NCBI RefSeq assembly: GCF_900107255.1
Contig: NZ_FNPH01000001.1
Location: forward strand, 806,001 to 870,000
Length of the DNA stretch: 64,000 bases
DNA from: Micromonospora pattaloongensis
Lineage (GTDB): Bacteria > Actinomycetota > Actinomycetes > Mycobacteriales > Micromonosporaceae
Direction of reading: 5' to 3'
In this document: positions 35,729 through 44,261 of the stretch, piece after piece
Layout: each line of letters starts with the position of its first letter
Numbering within the stretch: position 1 is the stretch's first letter
Notes under the pieces: generated by a model
The model's database searches: none
What the model saw: only the letters and a program-made list of their open reading frames with translations
Told to the model about the DNA's origin: nothing
Position numbers and translations under genes: made by a program

Positions 35729-37444
35729 TCAGGCGAGCGTGACCTTGAGGGTCGGCTGACCGGTCAGCACGTTCGAGCTGACGAACACGAGGTCCATCTG
35801 GGGGTCGGTGAAGCTGATCAGCGGCACCGAGAGCGGGATCCCGTCCGGCGGGATCGGCGACTCCGGCGTGAGCGTGAGCTTGATCGGCCCGATCCACCCC
35901 ACGAACCGACTGGCGTAGAACTTGACGTCGCCGCGCACCGCCAGCTCGGGGGTCTGGAACCGCATGGTCTTGCCGGCCGGGCCCGGCGCCTGCAGCAGGA
36001 AGTCGTCGGTGACCGCCTGCGTCATCGAGAACTGCAGCGCCTCGATGGTGCCGCCACCGACGGTCGGCAGTTGCACGATGCCGTCCATCCGCAGGCCCCG
36101 CATGGTGACCTTCGAGCCGGTCAGCAGCGAGGGCTTCTTCGCCACCGGCGGCTGGTCGGGATCGGCGGGGAGCCGCTTCACCCCGTCCGGACCGGGCGTC
36201 GGATCGGCCGGCTTCTCCGGGCAGGCCCCGGGCACGTCGGGTGACGTCGTGGGGGCCGGTGTGGCGGTCGGGTCCGGCGTGGCGGCGGGCTTCGCGGTCG
36301 GGGCGACCGTCGGGGCCGGCGTCACCGACGCGGCGGGCTGCTCGGTTTTCTCCTCGTCGCCGATGCCGAGGATGCCGGTGATCCCGTCGATGATGTCGGT
36401 GACCAGGTTGCCGTCGTTCGCGCCCTCCTGCCCGCCGTCACCGTTCGGCGGCGCGGACGGCGTCGCGGTCGGCGTCGGCGTGGCGGGCGGCACGGCCGGG
36501 AGGCACGCGGGGGCGGCCAGCGCGGGGGTGTTCCGGGAGAGGGCCGTCAGCCCGATGGCCGAGACGCTGAGCAGCACCAGGGTGATCGCCAGCAGTCGCG
36601 GGCTGCGACGCGGCAACTCCTGGCCGTTGCCCGGCACCACGGGGGGCTCGCCCGGCCGGTGCGTCGGAATGTGCCCCGCCGCGCCGGGCTGCTCGTGACG
36701 CCGGGGGTCGTAGCCCGGCTGGTCGTAACCGGGCTGCTCGTAGTCGGGCTGCTCGTAGTCCGGCTGCTCGTAGTCCGGCTGCTCGTGACCGGGGTGCTCG
36801 TAGCCGGGCTCGTCGTGCCCGGCCTGGTCGCAGCCCGGCTGGTGATGACCGGCCCGGTCGTAGCCGTGACGACCGTAGGCCGGCTGCTCCCCGGTCGGTT
36901 CCACCGGGTCTGCGAGCGGGTCCCGCGGCCTGGGCAGCACGTCGGCCAGCCGCCCGTCGCCGTCGTCATAGCCCGCGGCCTCGTGCTCGTCGAACTCCGG
37001 GTCGGCCGGCTGGCCGCCGTCGCCAACCGCCGTGTCCGGCTGGCCGGTGGCCACCGGAACCCGCGTCCACGCGAACCCGAGGGCGCCACCGACCATGCCG
37101 AGCAGCATCCCGATGAAGAACCCGCCGAGGTTGACCGCGATCAGCGAGTAGACGGCGGTCATCGACGCGATGATCGCGTAGAACATCCGGTGCTGCGGGG
37201 TCAACCACATCAACAGGCCGCAGGCGACCAGGATCGTCGGGATCAGCCAGGAGAGGAAGCCGGTGGGCCCCATCTGGAAGCTGAGCCCGCCCAGCGTCAT
37301 CTGAGTGGTCGCGAAGATCTCCCCACCGGAGAGGATGGTGAACAGTCCGCCCCAGAACGGTCGGGCGCGCTGCCACCGACGGAAGGACGGCCAGCCACCA
37401 GCAGGCGCGCTCACACGCACGTGCTGCGGGTCCGCGCTTGTCAC
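35729..37444 (-). CDS. DUF6114 membrane protein with pentapeptide-repeat linker and beta-rich C-terminal domain
   Basis: A 571-aa protein in four parts. Residues 20-125 are the DUF6114 membrane domain (RPFWGGLFTILSGGEIFATT, ILVACGLLMWLTPQHRMFYA, GMLLGMVGGALGFAW). Residues about 130-280 are hydrophilic and hold 13 pentapeptides of type [YH]-E/D-Q-P-[GD]. A further helix follows (LLAITLVLLSVSAIGLTALS), then a Thr/Pro/Ala stalk. The C-terminal domain of about 125 aa (VTMRGLRMDGIVQLPTVGGG onward) is probably extracellular and beta-rich, resembling the partner DUF6230 protein in style. The GTG at 37444 has GGAGGAGTAC upstream. It is the second gene of an operon with the DUF6230 gene. Confidence 0.88.
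   Translation of the reverse strand: MTSADPQHVRVSAPAGGWPSFRRWQRARPFWGGLFTILSGGEIFATTQMTLGGLSFQMGPTGFLSWLIPTILVACGLLMWLTPQHRMFYAIIASMTAVYSLIAVNLGGFFIGMLLGMVGGALGFAWTRVPVATGQPDTAVGDGGQPADPEFDEHEAAGYDDGDGRLADVLPRPRDPLADPVEPTGEQPAYGRHGYDRAGHHQPGCDQAGHDEPGYEHPGHEQPDYEQPDYEQPDYEQPGYDQPGYDPRRHEQPGAAGHIPTHRPGEPPVVPGNGQELPRRSPRLLAITLVLLSVSAIGLTALSRNTPALAAPACLPAVPPATPTPTATPSAPPNGDGGQEGANDGNLVTDIIDGITGILGIGDEEKTEQPAASVTPAPTVAPTAKPAATPDPTATPAPTTSPDVPGACPEKPADPTPGPDGVKRLPADPDQPPVAKKPSLLTGSKVTMRGLRMDGIVQLPTVGGGTIEALQFSMTQAVTDDFLLQAPGPAGKTMRFQTPELAVRGDVKFYASRFVGWIGPIKLTLTPESPIPPDGIPLSVPLISFTDPQMDLVFVSSNVLTGQPTLKVTLA
36683..36877 (-). repeat. 13 tandem 15-nt units encoding pentapeptides
   Basis: In-frame 15-bp repeats inside the DUF6114 gene. 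The units read YGRHG YDRAG HHQPG CDQAG in the first four, then HDEPG, YEHPG, HEQPD, YEQPD twice, YEQPG, YDQPG, YDPRR and HEQPG. The central units are nearly identical at DNA level, so copy number probably varies between strains. Confidence 0.9.
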
Positions 37445-37479
37445 GTACTCCTCCTGCGATCTGGCGGGTGTGATGCGAG

Positions 37480-37513
37480 CGAGGCCCGCGGACGGCGCCA
37501 TCCGCGGGCCTCG
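37480..37513 (-). terminator. Intercistronic hairpin in the DUF6230-DUF6114 operon
   Basis: CGAGGCCCGCGGA (37480-37492) pairs perfectly with TCCGCGGGCCTCG (37501-37513), 8-nt loop, in the 77-nt gap between the two genes. It probably attenuates the downstream gene or stabilises the upstream mRNA. Confidence 0.65.
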
Positions 37514-37521
37514 TGGCTAGC

Positions 37522-38139
37522 TCAGAAACATTCCTTGGCGTTGGGGCCGACGTTCAGGTTGAGCTTGAGGCCGGTCAGCGCGAAGGTGCCGGCGCTGGTG
37601 GAGCGGGCCACCTGCTTGAGGTCGGTGATCACAACGCTGTCGGCCTGCTGGCCGAACGCGCCTGCCTGACCCTTGGCACTGGCCGGGCCGGCGTCGAGGG
37701 TGCTCGCGTCGCGGCCGATCTCGATGTTCGTGAAGGTCGCGTCGCCCTCGAGCGAGTTCATGTCGATCATCAGGTTACTCGCCGTCGCCGGGTCGCCGTC
37801 GCCGCCCGCGTTGATGGTGAGCACGATCGGCGCGCCGGGGACCTTCACCGACTGGCAGAGGTCGTAGAGCTTGGCGCTGCGGATGCCGGAGACGGCGACC
37901 GGGGACTCGGCGCCGGTCCGGTCGTGCACGAGCCCGCCGTACTGGGCGAAGCCGTCACCCTCGAGCTTCGAGGCCGAGACCTTGAAGGTCTGGCCGGAGA
38001 CGGCGAACGACGCGGCGATCGCGCCGTTGGCCATGCCGAAAACGATCGCGCCGGCGACGGCGGCCGCGGGGACCATCGCGACGGCGAAGCGCCGCCACCG
38101 GGTGCGTCCCTGCACCGCACTGCCTTGTGAAACCTTCAC
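37522..38139 (-). CDS. DUF6230-family exported protein
   Basis: A 205-aa protein. The basic start KVSQGSAVQGRTRWRRF is followed by a signal or anchor helix (AVAMVPAAAVAGAIVFGMAN). A beta-rich mature domain follows, with FAVSGQTFKVSASKLEGDGF, RSAKLYDLCQSVKVPGAPIV and LTGLKLNLNVGPNAKECF; two Cys may pair. Homologues are often mislabelled cholesterol esterase and have no visible catalytic triad. In Streptomyces-type genomes it is paired with a DUF6114 membrane protein, as here, suggesting a joint envelope function. The GTG at 38139 has CGGAGGAGGACCC upstream. Confidence 0.9.
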   Translation of the reverse strand: MKVSQGSAVQGRTRWRRFAVAMVPAAAVAGAIVFGMANGAIAASFAVSGQTFKVSASKLEGDGFAQYGGLVHDRTGAESPVAVSGIRSAKLYDLCQSVKVPGAPIVLTINAGGDGDPATASNLMIDMNSLEGDATFTNIEIGRDASTLDAGPASAKGQAGAFGQQADSVVITDLKQVARSTSAGTFALTGLKLNLNVGPNAKECF

Positions 38140-38575
38140 GGGTCCTCCTCCGTGGCTGTCGTCGGCGCGTCGGCACGCCGGACGACTGGGAGCATGGGTG
38201 GTATGAGCTGCCCCTTCCGGCGGGGGATTCGGCCGGTCTGCAGGGCTGGGCCCGATGCTCTCGCGAAGAGAGGTGGCTCACAACCCCCGTGCTACTGACC
38301 AGTAACCGATGTCACGGTCGAAGGTCACTTCCCGTCACCGGTGGTTAACAAGCCGTGTGAGGGCGGGGACCGCAAAACCGCGCTAAATCACCCGAACGGG
38401 AAGGTTCGTCTCACCCGCAGTAGTCCGGGCATGGATACGTCACGATTGCATAACGGAACCCTGCCAACAACCTGAATGGACCGTTCGGTGGAGACCGAAA
38501 AGCCTGGTCGTCCGTGGCGGAGACGGGCACGACGCTACGGAGCCGGCGCGGCGCACCGACCGCGGGCCCGAGAAG
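38140..38575. other. Intergenic region (436 bp) upstream of the DUF6230 operon
   Basis: Contains the promoter region of the DUF6230-DUF6114 operon and the 3' flank of the GGDEF-EAL gene. The only clear element is TACTG-AC-CAGTA (38293-38304), a short inverted repeat of the size of a TetR/MarR half-site pair, about 155 nt before the start codon. No terminator stem was evident after the GGDEF-EAL stop, and no coding sequence is seen. Confidence 0.4.
38293..38304. promoter_or_regulatory. Possible operator upstream of DUF6230 operon
   Basis: TACTG (38293-38297) and CAGTA (38300-38304) form an inverted repeat with a 2-nt spacer. The layout resembles operator half-sites of dimeric repressors. No regulator gene is adjacent. 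Confidence 0.3.
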
Positions 38576-40909
38576 CTAGGCCGGGACGCTGTCCGGGGTA
38601 TCGGCCTGCAGCAGCCGGGTGAGATCGGCGGCCGGCATCGGACGCGCGAAGTGGTAGCCCTGGGCGTAGCGGTACCCGAGCTGGTGCAAGCGGGTGGCCT
38701 GGTCGGCGGTCTCCACCCCTTCGGCGACGGCCTGCAGCCGCAGCCCGCCGGCGATCTGGATCAACGCCGTCGCGATGACCGCCTGGTCGCTCTGCGTCGT
38801 CACCTCGTCGACGAAGCTCTTGTCGACCTTGAGGACGTCCACCGGGCAGGTGCGGAGCAGCCCGAGCGACGAGTGCCCGGTGCCGAAGTCGTCCAGCGCC
38901 ACCGTCACGCCGAGCCCGTGCAGGGCGCGTACGGAGTCCAGCGCCACGCCGCCGTCGAAGACCGCGGTCTCGGTGATCTCCACGACCAGCCGACCCGCGT
39001 CGAGACCGGTCTCGGCGAGGATCGCGGCCACGGTCGCCGGGAACGCCGGCTCGCGCAGCTGCCGGGCGGAGACATTCACCGAGATCCGGTGCACGGCGTG
39101 CCCGTCCCGGGGCTGCCACTGGGTGGCCTGCCGGCATGCCTCCCGCAGGATCCACTCGCCCAGCGGCACGATCAGGCCGTTGCGCTCCGCGACCGGGATG
39201 AACACGTCGGGCGGCACGAAGCCGCGCTCCGGGTCCTGCCACCGGACCAGCGCCTCGGCCGCGACGGTACGGCCGGCCGGCAGCTCGACGATCGGCTGGT
39301 AGACGAGGTACAGCTCCCCCTCGTCGATGGCCCGCCGCAGCTGCGCACCGAGCCGCGCGTACTCGTGGGCGTCGTGGTCGAGCGACGGCTCGTACCGGGC
39401 CAGCCGGTGCTTGCCCCGCTCCTTGGCCGCGTACATCGCCACGTCGGCGCGGCGCAGCAGCTCCCGCGGCTCGCGGGTGTCAACCGCGTCGGTCAGCCCG
39501 ACGCTCGCCTGCACGAGCAGCTCGTGGCCGCCGGCGTGCACCGGGCGGTGCAGCGCCTCGGCGACGAGCTGCACGGCGGCGTCCGCCTGCCAGCTCGACG
39601 CCGGCGCGATCACCAGTGCGAACTCGTCGCCGCCGAGCCGGCCGACCAGCGTCGGCGGACCGGTCACCCCGGTCAGCCGCTGCGCCACGGCGACCAGGAG
39701 GTCGTCGCCGACGTGGTGCCCGAGCCGGTCGTTGACAGTCTTGAAGTCGTCGAGGTCGATCAACGCCAGGTGCACCGTCTCCGGCGCGAACCGCGCCAGC
39801 GCGTCGTCGAGGTGCTGCTGGAGCAGCCGCCGGTTGGCGAGCTGGGTCAGGTCGTCCCGGGTGGCCTGCTGGGCGAGCTGATCGCGGGCCTCGCGCAACT
39901 CGCGGAGGCTGTGGTCGACCCGGGCGAGCAGCCGACTGTTCTCGGCGAACGCGACGATCTGCCGGATCACCACGATGGCGGTGAGCGCGACCGCCCCGCC
40001 CACCAGGTACAGCGGTGGGGAGCCGGTCCACTCGATCAGCAACAGCGCGTTCGTCGCGGCGACGGCGGCGTAGGGCAGAACGCTCCAGCCGCGCCGCGGC
40101 GGGGACGGCGGAACGGCGACGCCGGCCGCGCGTCGCTGCCGGTCCGCGGCGAGGGCGAGCAGCAGGCACGCGGTCGGCACCGAGAGTTGGGTGCCGTGCA
40201 CGTACGGCAGCCCGCTGAGTGCCGGGGCGAGCGCCCCGGTGGCGGCGCTGGCCGCGGTGGCCAGGCCGAGGATCCGCAGCGCGGTCCGGTCGAGAAGCTC
40301 GGTACCGACCGCCGTGATCTTGACGAACGCGAGCATCGCGACGCACGACAGCACGATCACCACGCCCAGCGCCAGCACGGTGCCGAAGGCCAGCCGCCAC
40401 TGCTCGTACTCCCGGAACGAGAAATGCCAGGCGAAGATCGCGGCGGTGACCATGACCGCGCCGGTGTCCAGGATGTACTGCAGGCGGTTCGACCGGGAGC
40501 GGCGGGCGCCCGGCAGCCGGAGCAGGGCCCAGAACACCGACAGCACGGTGCCGATGTAGAACACGATGGTGCGCGGGCTCACCCGCTGGCTGGGGGCGTC
40601 GGGGCCGGCGAGCGCATCGAACGCGCCACTGACCGAGCCCACCGCCAACAGGGTCACGCCGAACGCGAGCGACCGCCAGAAGCGGCGGGCCGGCTCGGCG
40701 AGCTGCGGCATCCGGGCGGTGCGCCAGGCGGGCCAGACCGTGACCAGCGCGATGACCTGGACGGCGATCCACGCGACCAGCGGCGCCCGCCACCAGCCCA
40801 GCAGCGCCCCGGCCAGCCATGCGAACACCCCGACGGTCAGCACCGCGACCAACGACAGGTCCGGGGTCAGCCGGAACGGGCGCACCGTGCCCTCGCCTCG
40901 ACCGGCCAC
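38576..40909 (-). CDS. Membrane-anchored GGDEF-EAL cyclic-di-GMP protein
   Basis: A 777-aa signalling protein. About ten hydrophobic segments fill the first 330 residues with no recognised sensor motif. A coiled coil (VDHSLRELREARDQLAQQAT) leads into the GGDEF domain, with TRDDLTQLANRRLLQQHLDD and the active site GRLGGDEFAL. The position of the inhibitory I-site (R-x-x-D) before it is not conserved. The EAL domain keeps AEALVRW, NVSARQL, EITETAVF, DDFGTGHSSL, KVDKSFV and the final Glu in AEGVETADQA, so both synthesis and hydrolysis of c-di-GMP are plausible. GTG 40909 was chosen because GGGGAGG lies 5 nt upstream; GTG 40915 and ATG 40948 are alternatives. Confidence 0.93.
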   Translation of the reverse strand: MAGRGEGTVRPFRLTPDLSLVAVLTVGVFAWLAGALLGWWRAPLVAWIAVQVIALVTVWPAWRTARMPQLAEPARRFWRSLAFGVTLLAVGSVSGAFDALAGPDAPSQRVSPRTIVFYIGTVLSVFWALLRLPGARRSRSNRLQYILDTGAVMVTAAIFAWHFSFREYEQWRLAFGTVLALGVVIVLSCVAMLAFVKITAVGTELLDRTALRILGLATAASAATGALAPALSGLPYVHGTQLSVPTACLLLALAADRQRRAAGVAVPPSPPRRGWSVLPYAAVAATNALLLIEWTGSPPLYLVGGAVALTAIVVIRQIVAFAENSRLLARVDHSLRELREARDQLAQQATRDDLTQLANRRLLQQHLDDALARFAPETVHLALIDLDDFKTVNDRLGHHVGDDLLVAVAQRLTGVTGPPTLVGRLGGDEFALVIAPASSWQADAAVQLVAEALHRPVHAGGHELLVQASVGLTDAVDTREPRELLRRADVAMYAAKERGKHRLARYEPSLDHDAHEYARLGAQLRRAIDEGELYLVYQPIVELPAGRTVAAEALVRWQDPERGFVPPDVFIPVAERNGLIVPLGEWILREACRQATQWQPRDGHAVHRISVNVSARQLREPAFPATVAAILAETGLDAGRLVVEITETAVFDGGVALDSVRALHGLGVTVALDDFGTGHSSLGLLRTCPVDVLKVDKSFVDEVTTQSDQAVIATALIQIAGGLRLQAVAEGVETADQATRLHQLGYRYAQGYHFARPMPAADLTRLLQADTPDSVPA

Positions 40910-41032
40910 CGTCACCTCCCCGCCCGTCCGCCTCAGCCAATGGCACATCGGCAGCGATGAAGCCGAAGTAAGCACTCCGGGCGCCATGTGCCGCTCGGCC
41001 GCGAATCGGGTCCGACGCGACGCTCCGGTCGC

Positions 41033-41038
41033 TATTCT
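41033..41038 (+). promoter_or_regulatory. Predicted -10 box of the epimerase gene
   Basis: TATTCT ends 6 nt before ATG 41045, and no Shine-Dalgarno is present, suggesting a leaderless mRNA. Confidence 0.4.
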
Positions 41039-41044
41039 CGCGGG

Positions 41045-42097
41045 ATGCGGGTGCTGGTCACCGGTGCGGCGGGGTTCATCGGCGGGAGTGTGACCCGGGC
41101 CCTGCGGAGCGGGGGTCACGAGGTCGTCGGTCTGGACGCGCTGCTGCCGGAGGCGCACGGCGACGGCCGGCCCGACGCGCCCGGAGTGATCATCGGGGAC
41201 GTCCGCGACACCGAGCTGCTCGATCGGCTCCTGAACGACGTGGACATCGTCTGCCACCAGGCGGCGATGGTCGGGCACGGGCTGAACCCCAACGACGCCC
41301 CCGCGTACGCCAGCCACAACGACTACGGCACCGCCGTGCTGCTCGCCGCGATGTACCGCACCGGGGTGCGGCGACTGGTCCTGGCCAGTTCCATGGTGGT
41401 CTACGGCGAGGGGATCTACGCGTGCGACGCGCACGACGAGGTACGGGTGGAGCGGCGGCGGCCGCAGGACCTGCTCGCCGGCCGCTACGAGCACCTGTGC
41501 CCCGAGTGCGGCACACAGCTGCGTCCCGGCCTGGTCACCGAGAGCGCGCCGCTCGCGCCGCGCAGCACGTACGCGGCGACCAAGGTGGCACAGGAGCATC
41601 TGGCGGCCGCGTGGACCGCCCAGACCGGCGGCCGGGTGTGGGCGTTGCGCTACCACAACGTCTACGGCCCGGGCATGCCACGCGACACCCCGTACGCCGG
41701 CGTGGCCTCGCTGTTCCGCTCCGCGCTCGCCCGCGGCGAGGCGCCGCGGGTGCTGGAGGACGGACTGCAGCGCCGCGACTTCGTGCACGTCGACGACGTG
41801 GCGGTGGCCAACCGGCTCGCCGTCGAGACGGAACTGCCCGACGGGCATTTCGAGCCCGTCAACGTGTGCTCGGGCCAGCCGCACACGATCGGCGACCTGG
41901 CGCAGGCGCTGGCCGCCGCGACCGACGGGCCGGCTCCGGTCGTGATCGGCGGCTGCCGCCCGGCGGACGTGCGGCACGTGGTGGCGGACCCGGCGAAGGC
42001 GGCGGCGGTGCTCGGGTTCCGGGCGGAGCGGGACTTCGCGACCGGGATGGCGGCGTTCGCGACCGAGCCGATGCGTCCCTCGGCGGGCCGCCCCTGA
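41045..42097 (+). CDS. NAD-dependent sugar epimerase/dehydratase (extended SDR)
   Basis: A 350-aa Rossmann-fold enzyme of the GalE/RmlB superfamily. The NAD site is RVLVTGAAGFIGGSVTRALR, the catalytic Ser is in LASSMVVYGEG and the Y-x3-K pair in SAPLAPRSTYAATKVAQEHL. The YHNVYGPGM and RDFVHVDDVAVANRLA motifs are typical of nucleotide-sugar enzymes. Odd feature: an insert of about 40 residues before the catalytic Tyr contains CDAHDEVRVERRRP and HLCPECGTQLRPG, a C-x-x-C knuckle that could bind zinc. The sugar substrate cannot be named. It lies at the edge of the glycan cluster. Confidence 0.9.
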   Translation: MRVLVTGAAGFIGGSVTRALRSGGHEVVGLDALLPEAHGDGRPDAPGVIIGDVRDTELLDRLLNDVDIVCHQAAMVGHGLNPNDAPAYASHNDYGTAVLLAAMYRTGVRRLVLASSMVVYGEGIYACDAHDEVRVERRRPQDLLAGRYEHLCPECGTQLRPGLVTESAPLAPRSTYAATKVAQEHLAAAWTAQTGGRVWALRYHNVYGPGMPRDTPYAGVASLFRSALARGEAPRVLEDGLQRRDFVHVDDVAVANRLAVETELPDGHFEPVNVCSGQPHTIGDLAQALAAATDGPAPVVIGGCRPADVRHVVADPAKAAAVLGFRAERDFATGMAAFATEPMRPSAGRP

Positions 42098-42149
42098 GCC
42101 GGGCGGGCCAGGCTGTTTCCGCCGGCGCCCGCGCGCCAGGCGGCGGCGG

Positions 42150-43514
42150 TCACCAGACGGTCAGCAGCAGGTGGTTGACGATGAGCGCGGTCACCGCCTG
42201 GAGGGCGAGCCACCCACGCCGCCGGTCCGGCGGGAGCAGCGCCGCGCCGGCGAGCAGCCACACCGCGAACGGCAGCCAGATGCGTTCGACCTCGGCCTTG
42301 CTCAGCCCCGACAGGTCGGCGGCGGCGATCGCGACCGCGGCGGCGAGCGGGAGCGCCACCGCCGGGGTTCGGAGTCGGGCGGCGATCGACCGCGCCGGCG
42401 GCCGCAGCGTGCGCAGCACCCGCCGCAGCACCGGCGCTACGACCGGGCCGGCGGCCAGCACGAGGCAGGCCAGATTCGCCCAGGCCCAGTAGGCGTAGGG
42501 GCGCTCGTGGGCGATCCCCTGGTAGTAGCGGTGCACGACGAGCCGGTAGCCCTCGGACCACCGGAAGCCGGCGGCGTCGAAGGCGGCGACCACGGCGAGC
42601 ACGCCGGCCGCGCCGGTCAGCAGCGGGGCCACCCGCCGCAGCACCAGCGCGGTGGCGAGCGCGAGCGGCGCCATCAACGTCAGGCCGTAGGAGAGGAACA
42701 GCCCGGCACCGAGCAGGATCCCACCGGCCAGCGCGGCGGGGAGCCCGCGACCGCCGGACCGCGCCCCGCCGACCGCGAGCAGCGCGACACCGGCGGCGGT
42801 GACCCCGGCGAACACCGCGTCCGCGGAGACCCCCAGCCAGACCGCGCCGGGAAAGAGCACCACGAACGGTACGGCGGCCCGCGCCGCCGCGTCGCCGCCG
42901 AGCGCCCGCAGCGCGACCGGCACCGCGACCGCGGTGAGCGCCCCCACCGCGACGCACGCCGCGGCCGCCCAGTCGGGGCCGCCGAGACCAACCCGATCCA
43001 GTCCGACGAAGACCAGCAGCGCGCCCGGCGGATGCCCGGCGACGTGCGTGTTCCACGAGTCGGGCTGGAAGTCGGCGATCCGGCCGGCGAAGCCGCGCAG
43101 CATCGCCGGGACGTCGTGCACCCCGGCCACCTCGGGCAGGTACTCCTGCTCCTGGTCGAGCTTGGTGGCCAGCCCGTCGTGCCACCCGTCGACCAGGGCG
43201 AGCGAGACGGTCCACGCGAGGGCGCCGCCGTACGCCGCGGCGAGCAGCCGCCGCCACCGCAGTCGGGTCGCGAGCGTCGGCCCGTACCGGATCACGGCCG
43301 CGGCCACCAGCAGCGCGAGCGGGGTGCCGGGCCCGACCCGTGGCCCCCAGCGCGCGAAGATCGGCGCGGTGCTGGCGTAGACGGGGACGCCGGCGTGGTT
43401 CAGCGCCGCGCCGACCGTCACGGCGAGCGCGACGAGCGCCAGCGCGGCCCCGGCGACCGCGAGGTCCGGGTCGATCCGCCGGCCGGCGCGGACCGCCGGC
43501 CCCGCGTCCTGCAC
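42150..43514 (-). CDS. Polytopic membrane protein, probable GT-C-type glycosyltransferase
   Basis: A 454-aa protein with about 11-12 hydrophobic helices. After the second helix a large loop holds DGWHDGLATKLDQEQEYLPE and FQPDSWNTHVAGHPPGALLV. The HPPG element and acidic residues in such a loop are typical of polyprenyl-phosphate-sugar-using GT-C enzymes (GT39/GT83/GT87-like). The C-terminus ends in further helices (WLALQAVTALIVNHLLLTVW). It is divergent from a GT2 gene that could supply a polyprenyl-linked sugar donor. The family assignment is inferred from topology and context. The GTG start has no clear Shine-Dalgarno. Confidence 0.7.
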   Translation of the reverse strand: MQDAGPAVRAGRRIDPDLAVAGAALALVALAVTVGAALNHAGVPVYASTAPIFARWGPRVGPGTPLALLVAAAVIRYGPTLATRLRWRRLLAAAYGGALAWTVSLALVDGWHDGLATKLDQEQEYLPEVAGVHDVPAMLRGFAGRIADFQPDSWNTHVAGHPPGALLVFVGLDRVGLGGPDWAAAACVAVGALTAVAVPVALRALGGDAAARAAVPFVVLFPGAVWLGVSADAVFAGVTAAGVALLAVGGARSGGRGLPAALAGGILLGAGLFLSYGLTLMAPLALATALVLRRVAPLLTGAAGVLAVVAAFDAAGFRWSEGYRLVVHRYYQGIAHERPYAYWAWANLACLVLAAGPVVAPVLRRVLRTLRPPARSIAARLRTPAVALPLAAAVAIAAADLSGLSKAEVERIWLPFAVWLLAGAALLPPDRRRGWLALQAVTALIVNHLLLTVW

Positions 43515-43598
43515 GCGGTCACGCTATCGGCGCGACACCGCGGCGGGGGCCGAATGCCCGGTCGGGTTTAGGCGGGCGACCACCGGAAACGTCGCGGC

Positions 43599-44261
43599 AT
43601 GACCGACCCGTGCCCGGTGGACGTCGTACTTCCCTGCCTTGACGAGGCCGCGGCGCTGCCGCACGTCCTCGCACGCCTGCCCCGCCACTACCGGGCCGTC
43701 GTGGTGGACAACGGCTCCCGGGACGGGTCGCCCCGGGTCGCCGCGGCGTGCGGCGCGCGGGTCGTGGTGGAGCCGCGCCGGGGGTACGGGGCCGCGGTGC
43801 ACACCGGGCTGAACGCCACCACCGCCGACATCGTCTGCGTGATCGACGCCGACGGGTCGCTCGACCCGGCCGACCTGATCGCGCTGGTCGCGCTCGTCGA
43901 GCGGGGCGCCGCGGAGCTCGCCGTCGGCCGGCGCGTCCCGGTCGCGCCGGGCGTCTGGCCGTGGCACGCCCGCGCCGGCAACGCCGCGCTCGCCGCGTTG
44001 CTGCGGCGTCGGGGGGCGCCGGTGCACGACATCGCCCCCGTCCGCGCCTTCCGCCGCGCCGACCTGCTGCGACTGGACGTCCGGGACCGGGCGTTCGGCT
44101 ACCCGCTGGAGCTGCTGGTCCGGGCCGCCGCGGCGGGGTGGCGGATCGCGGAGCGGCCGGTGCCGTACCGGCCGCGGATCGCCGGGACGCGGTCGAAGGT
44201 CTCCGGGTCGGTGCGGGGGACACTGCGGGCGACCCGGGACATGGCGCGGGTGCTGGCGTGA
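43599..44261 (+). CDS. Family 2 glycosyltransferase (polyprenyl-phosphate sugar synthase-like)
   Basis: A 220-aa GT-A enzyme. It has VDVVLPCLDEAAALPHVLAR (nucleotide-binding strand with Asp/Glu), AVVVDNGSRDGSPRVAAACG, RRGYGAAVHTGLNATTADIV and the metal-binding CVIDADGSLDPADL (D-x-D). It lacks C-terminal membrane helices. Such short GT2 proteins often transfer sugars to polyprenyl phosphate or act in secondary glycan synthesis. Its stop overlaps the next start (GTGA), so the two gene products are probably made together. Confidence 0.9.
   Translation: MTDPCPVDVVLPCLDEAAALPHVLARLPRHYRAVVVDNGSRDGSPRVAAACGARVVVEPRRGYGAAVHTGLNATTADIVCVIDADGSLDPADLIALVALVERGAAELAVGRRVPVAPGVWPWHARAGNAALAALLRRRGAPVHDIAPVRAFRRADLLRLDVRDRAFGYPLELLVRAAAAGWRIAERPVPYRPRIAGTRSKVSGSVRGTLRATRDMARVLA

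Noticed and set aside
36683-36877. CRISPR-like array
   Set aside because: The 15-nt units are contiguous, in frame and coding (pentapeptides) with no spacers.
37522-38139. Cholesterol esterase
   Set aside because: This label is common for DUF6230 homologues, but no esterase motif such as G-x-S-x-G or a catalytic triad can be seen.
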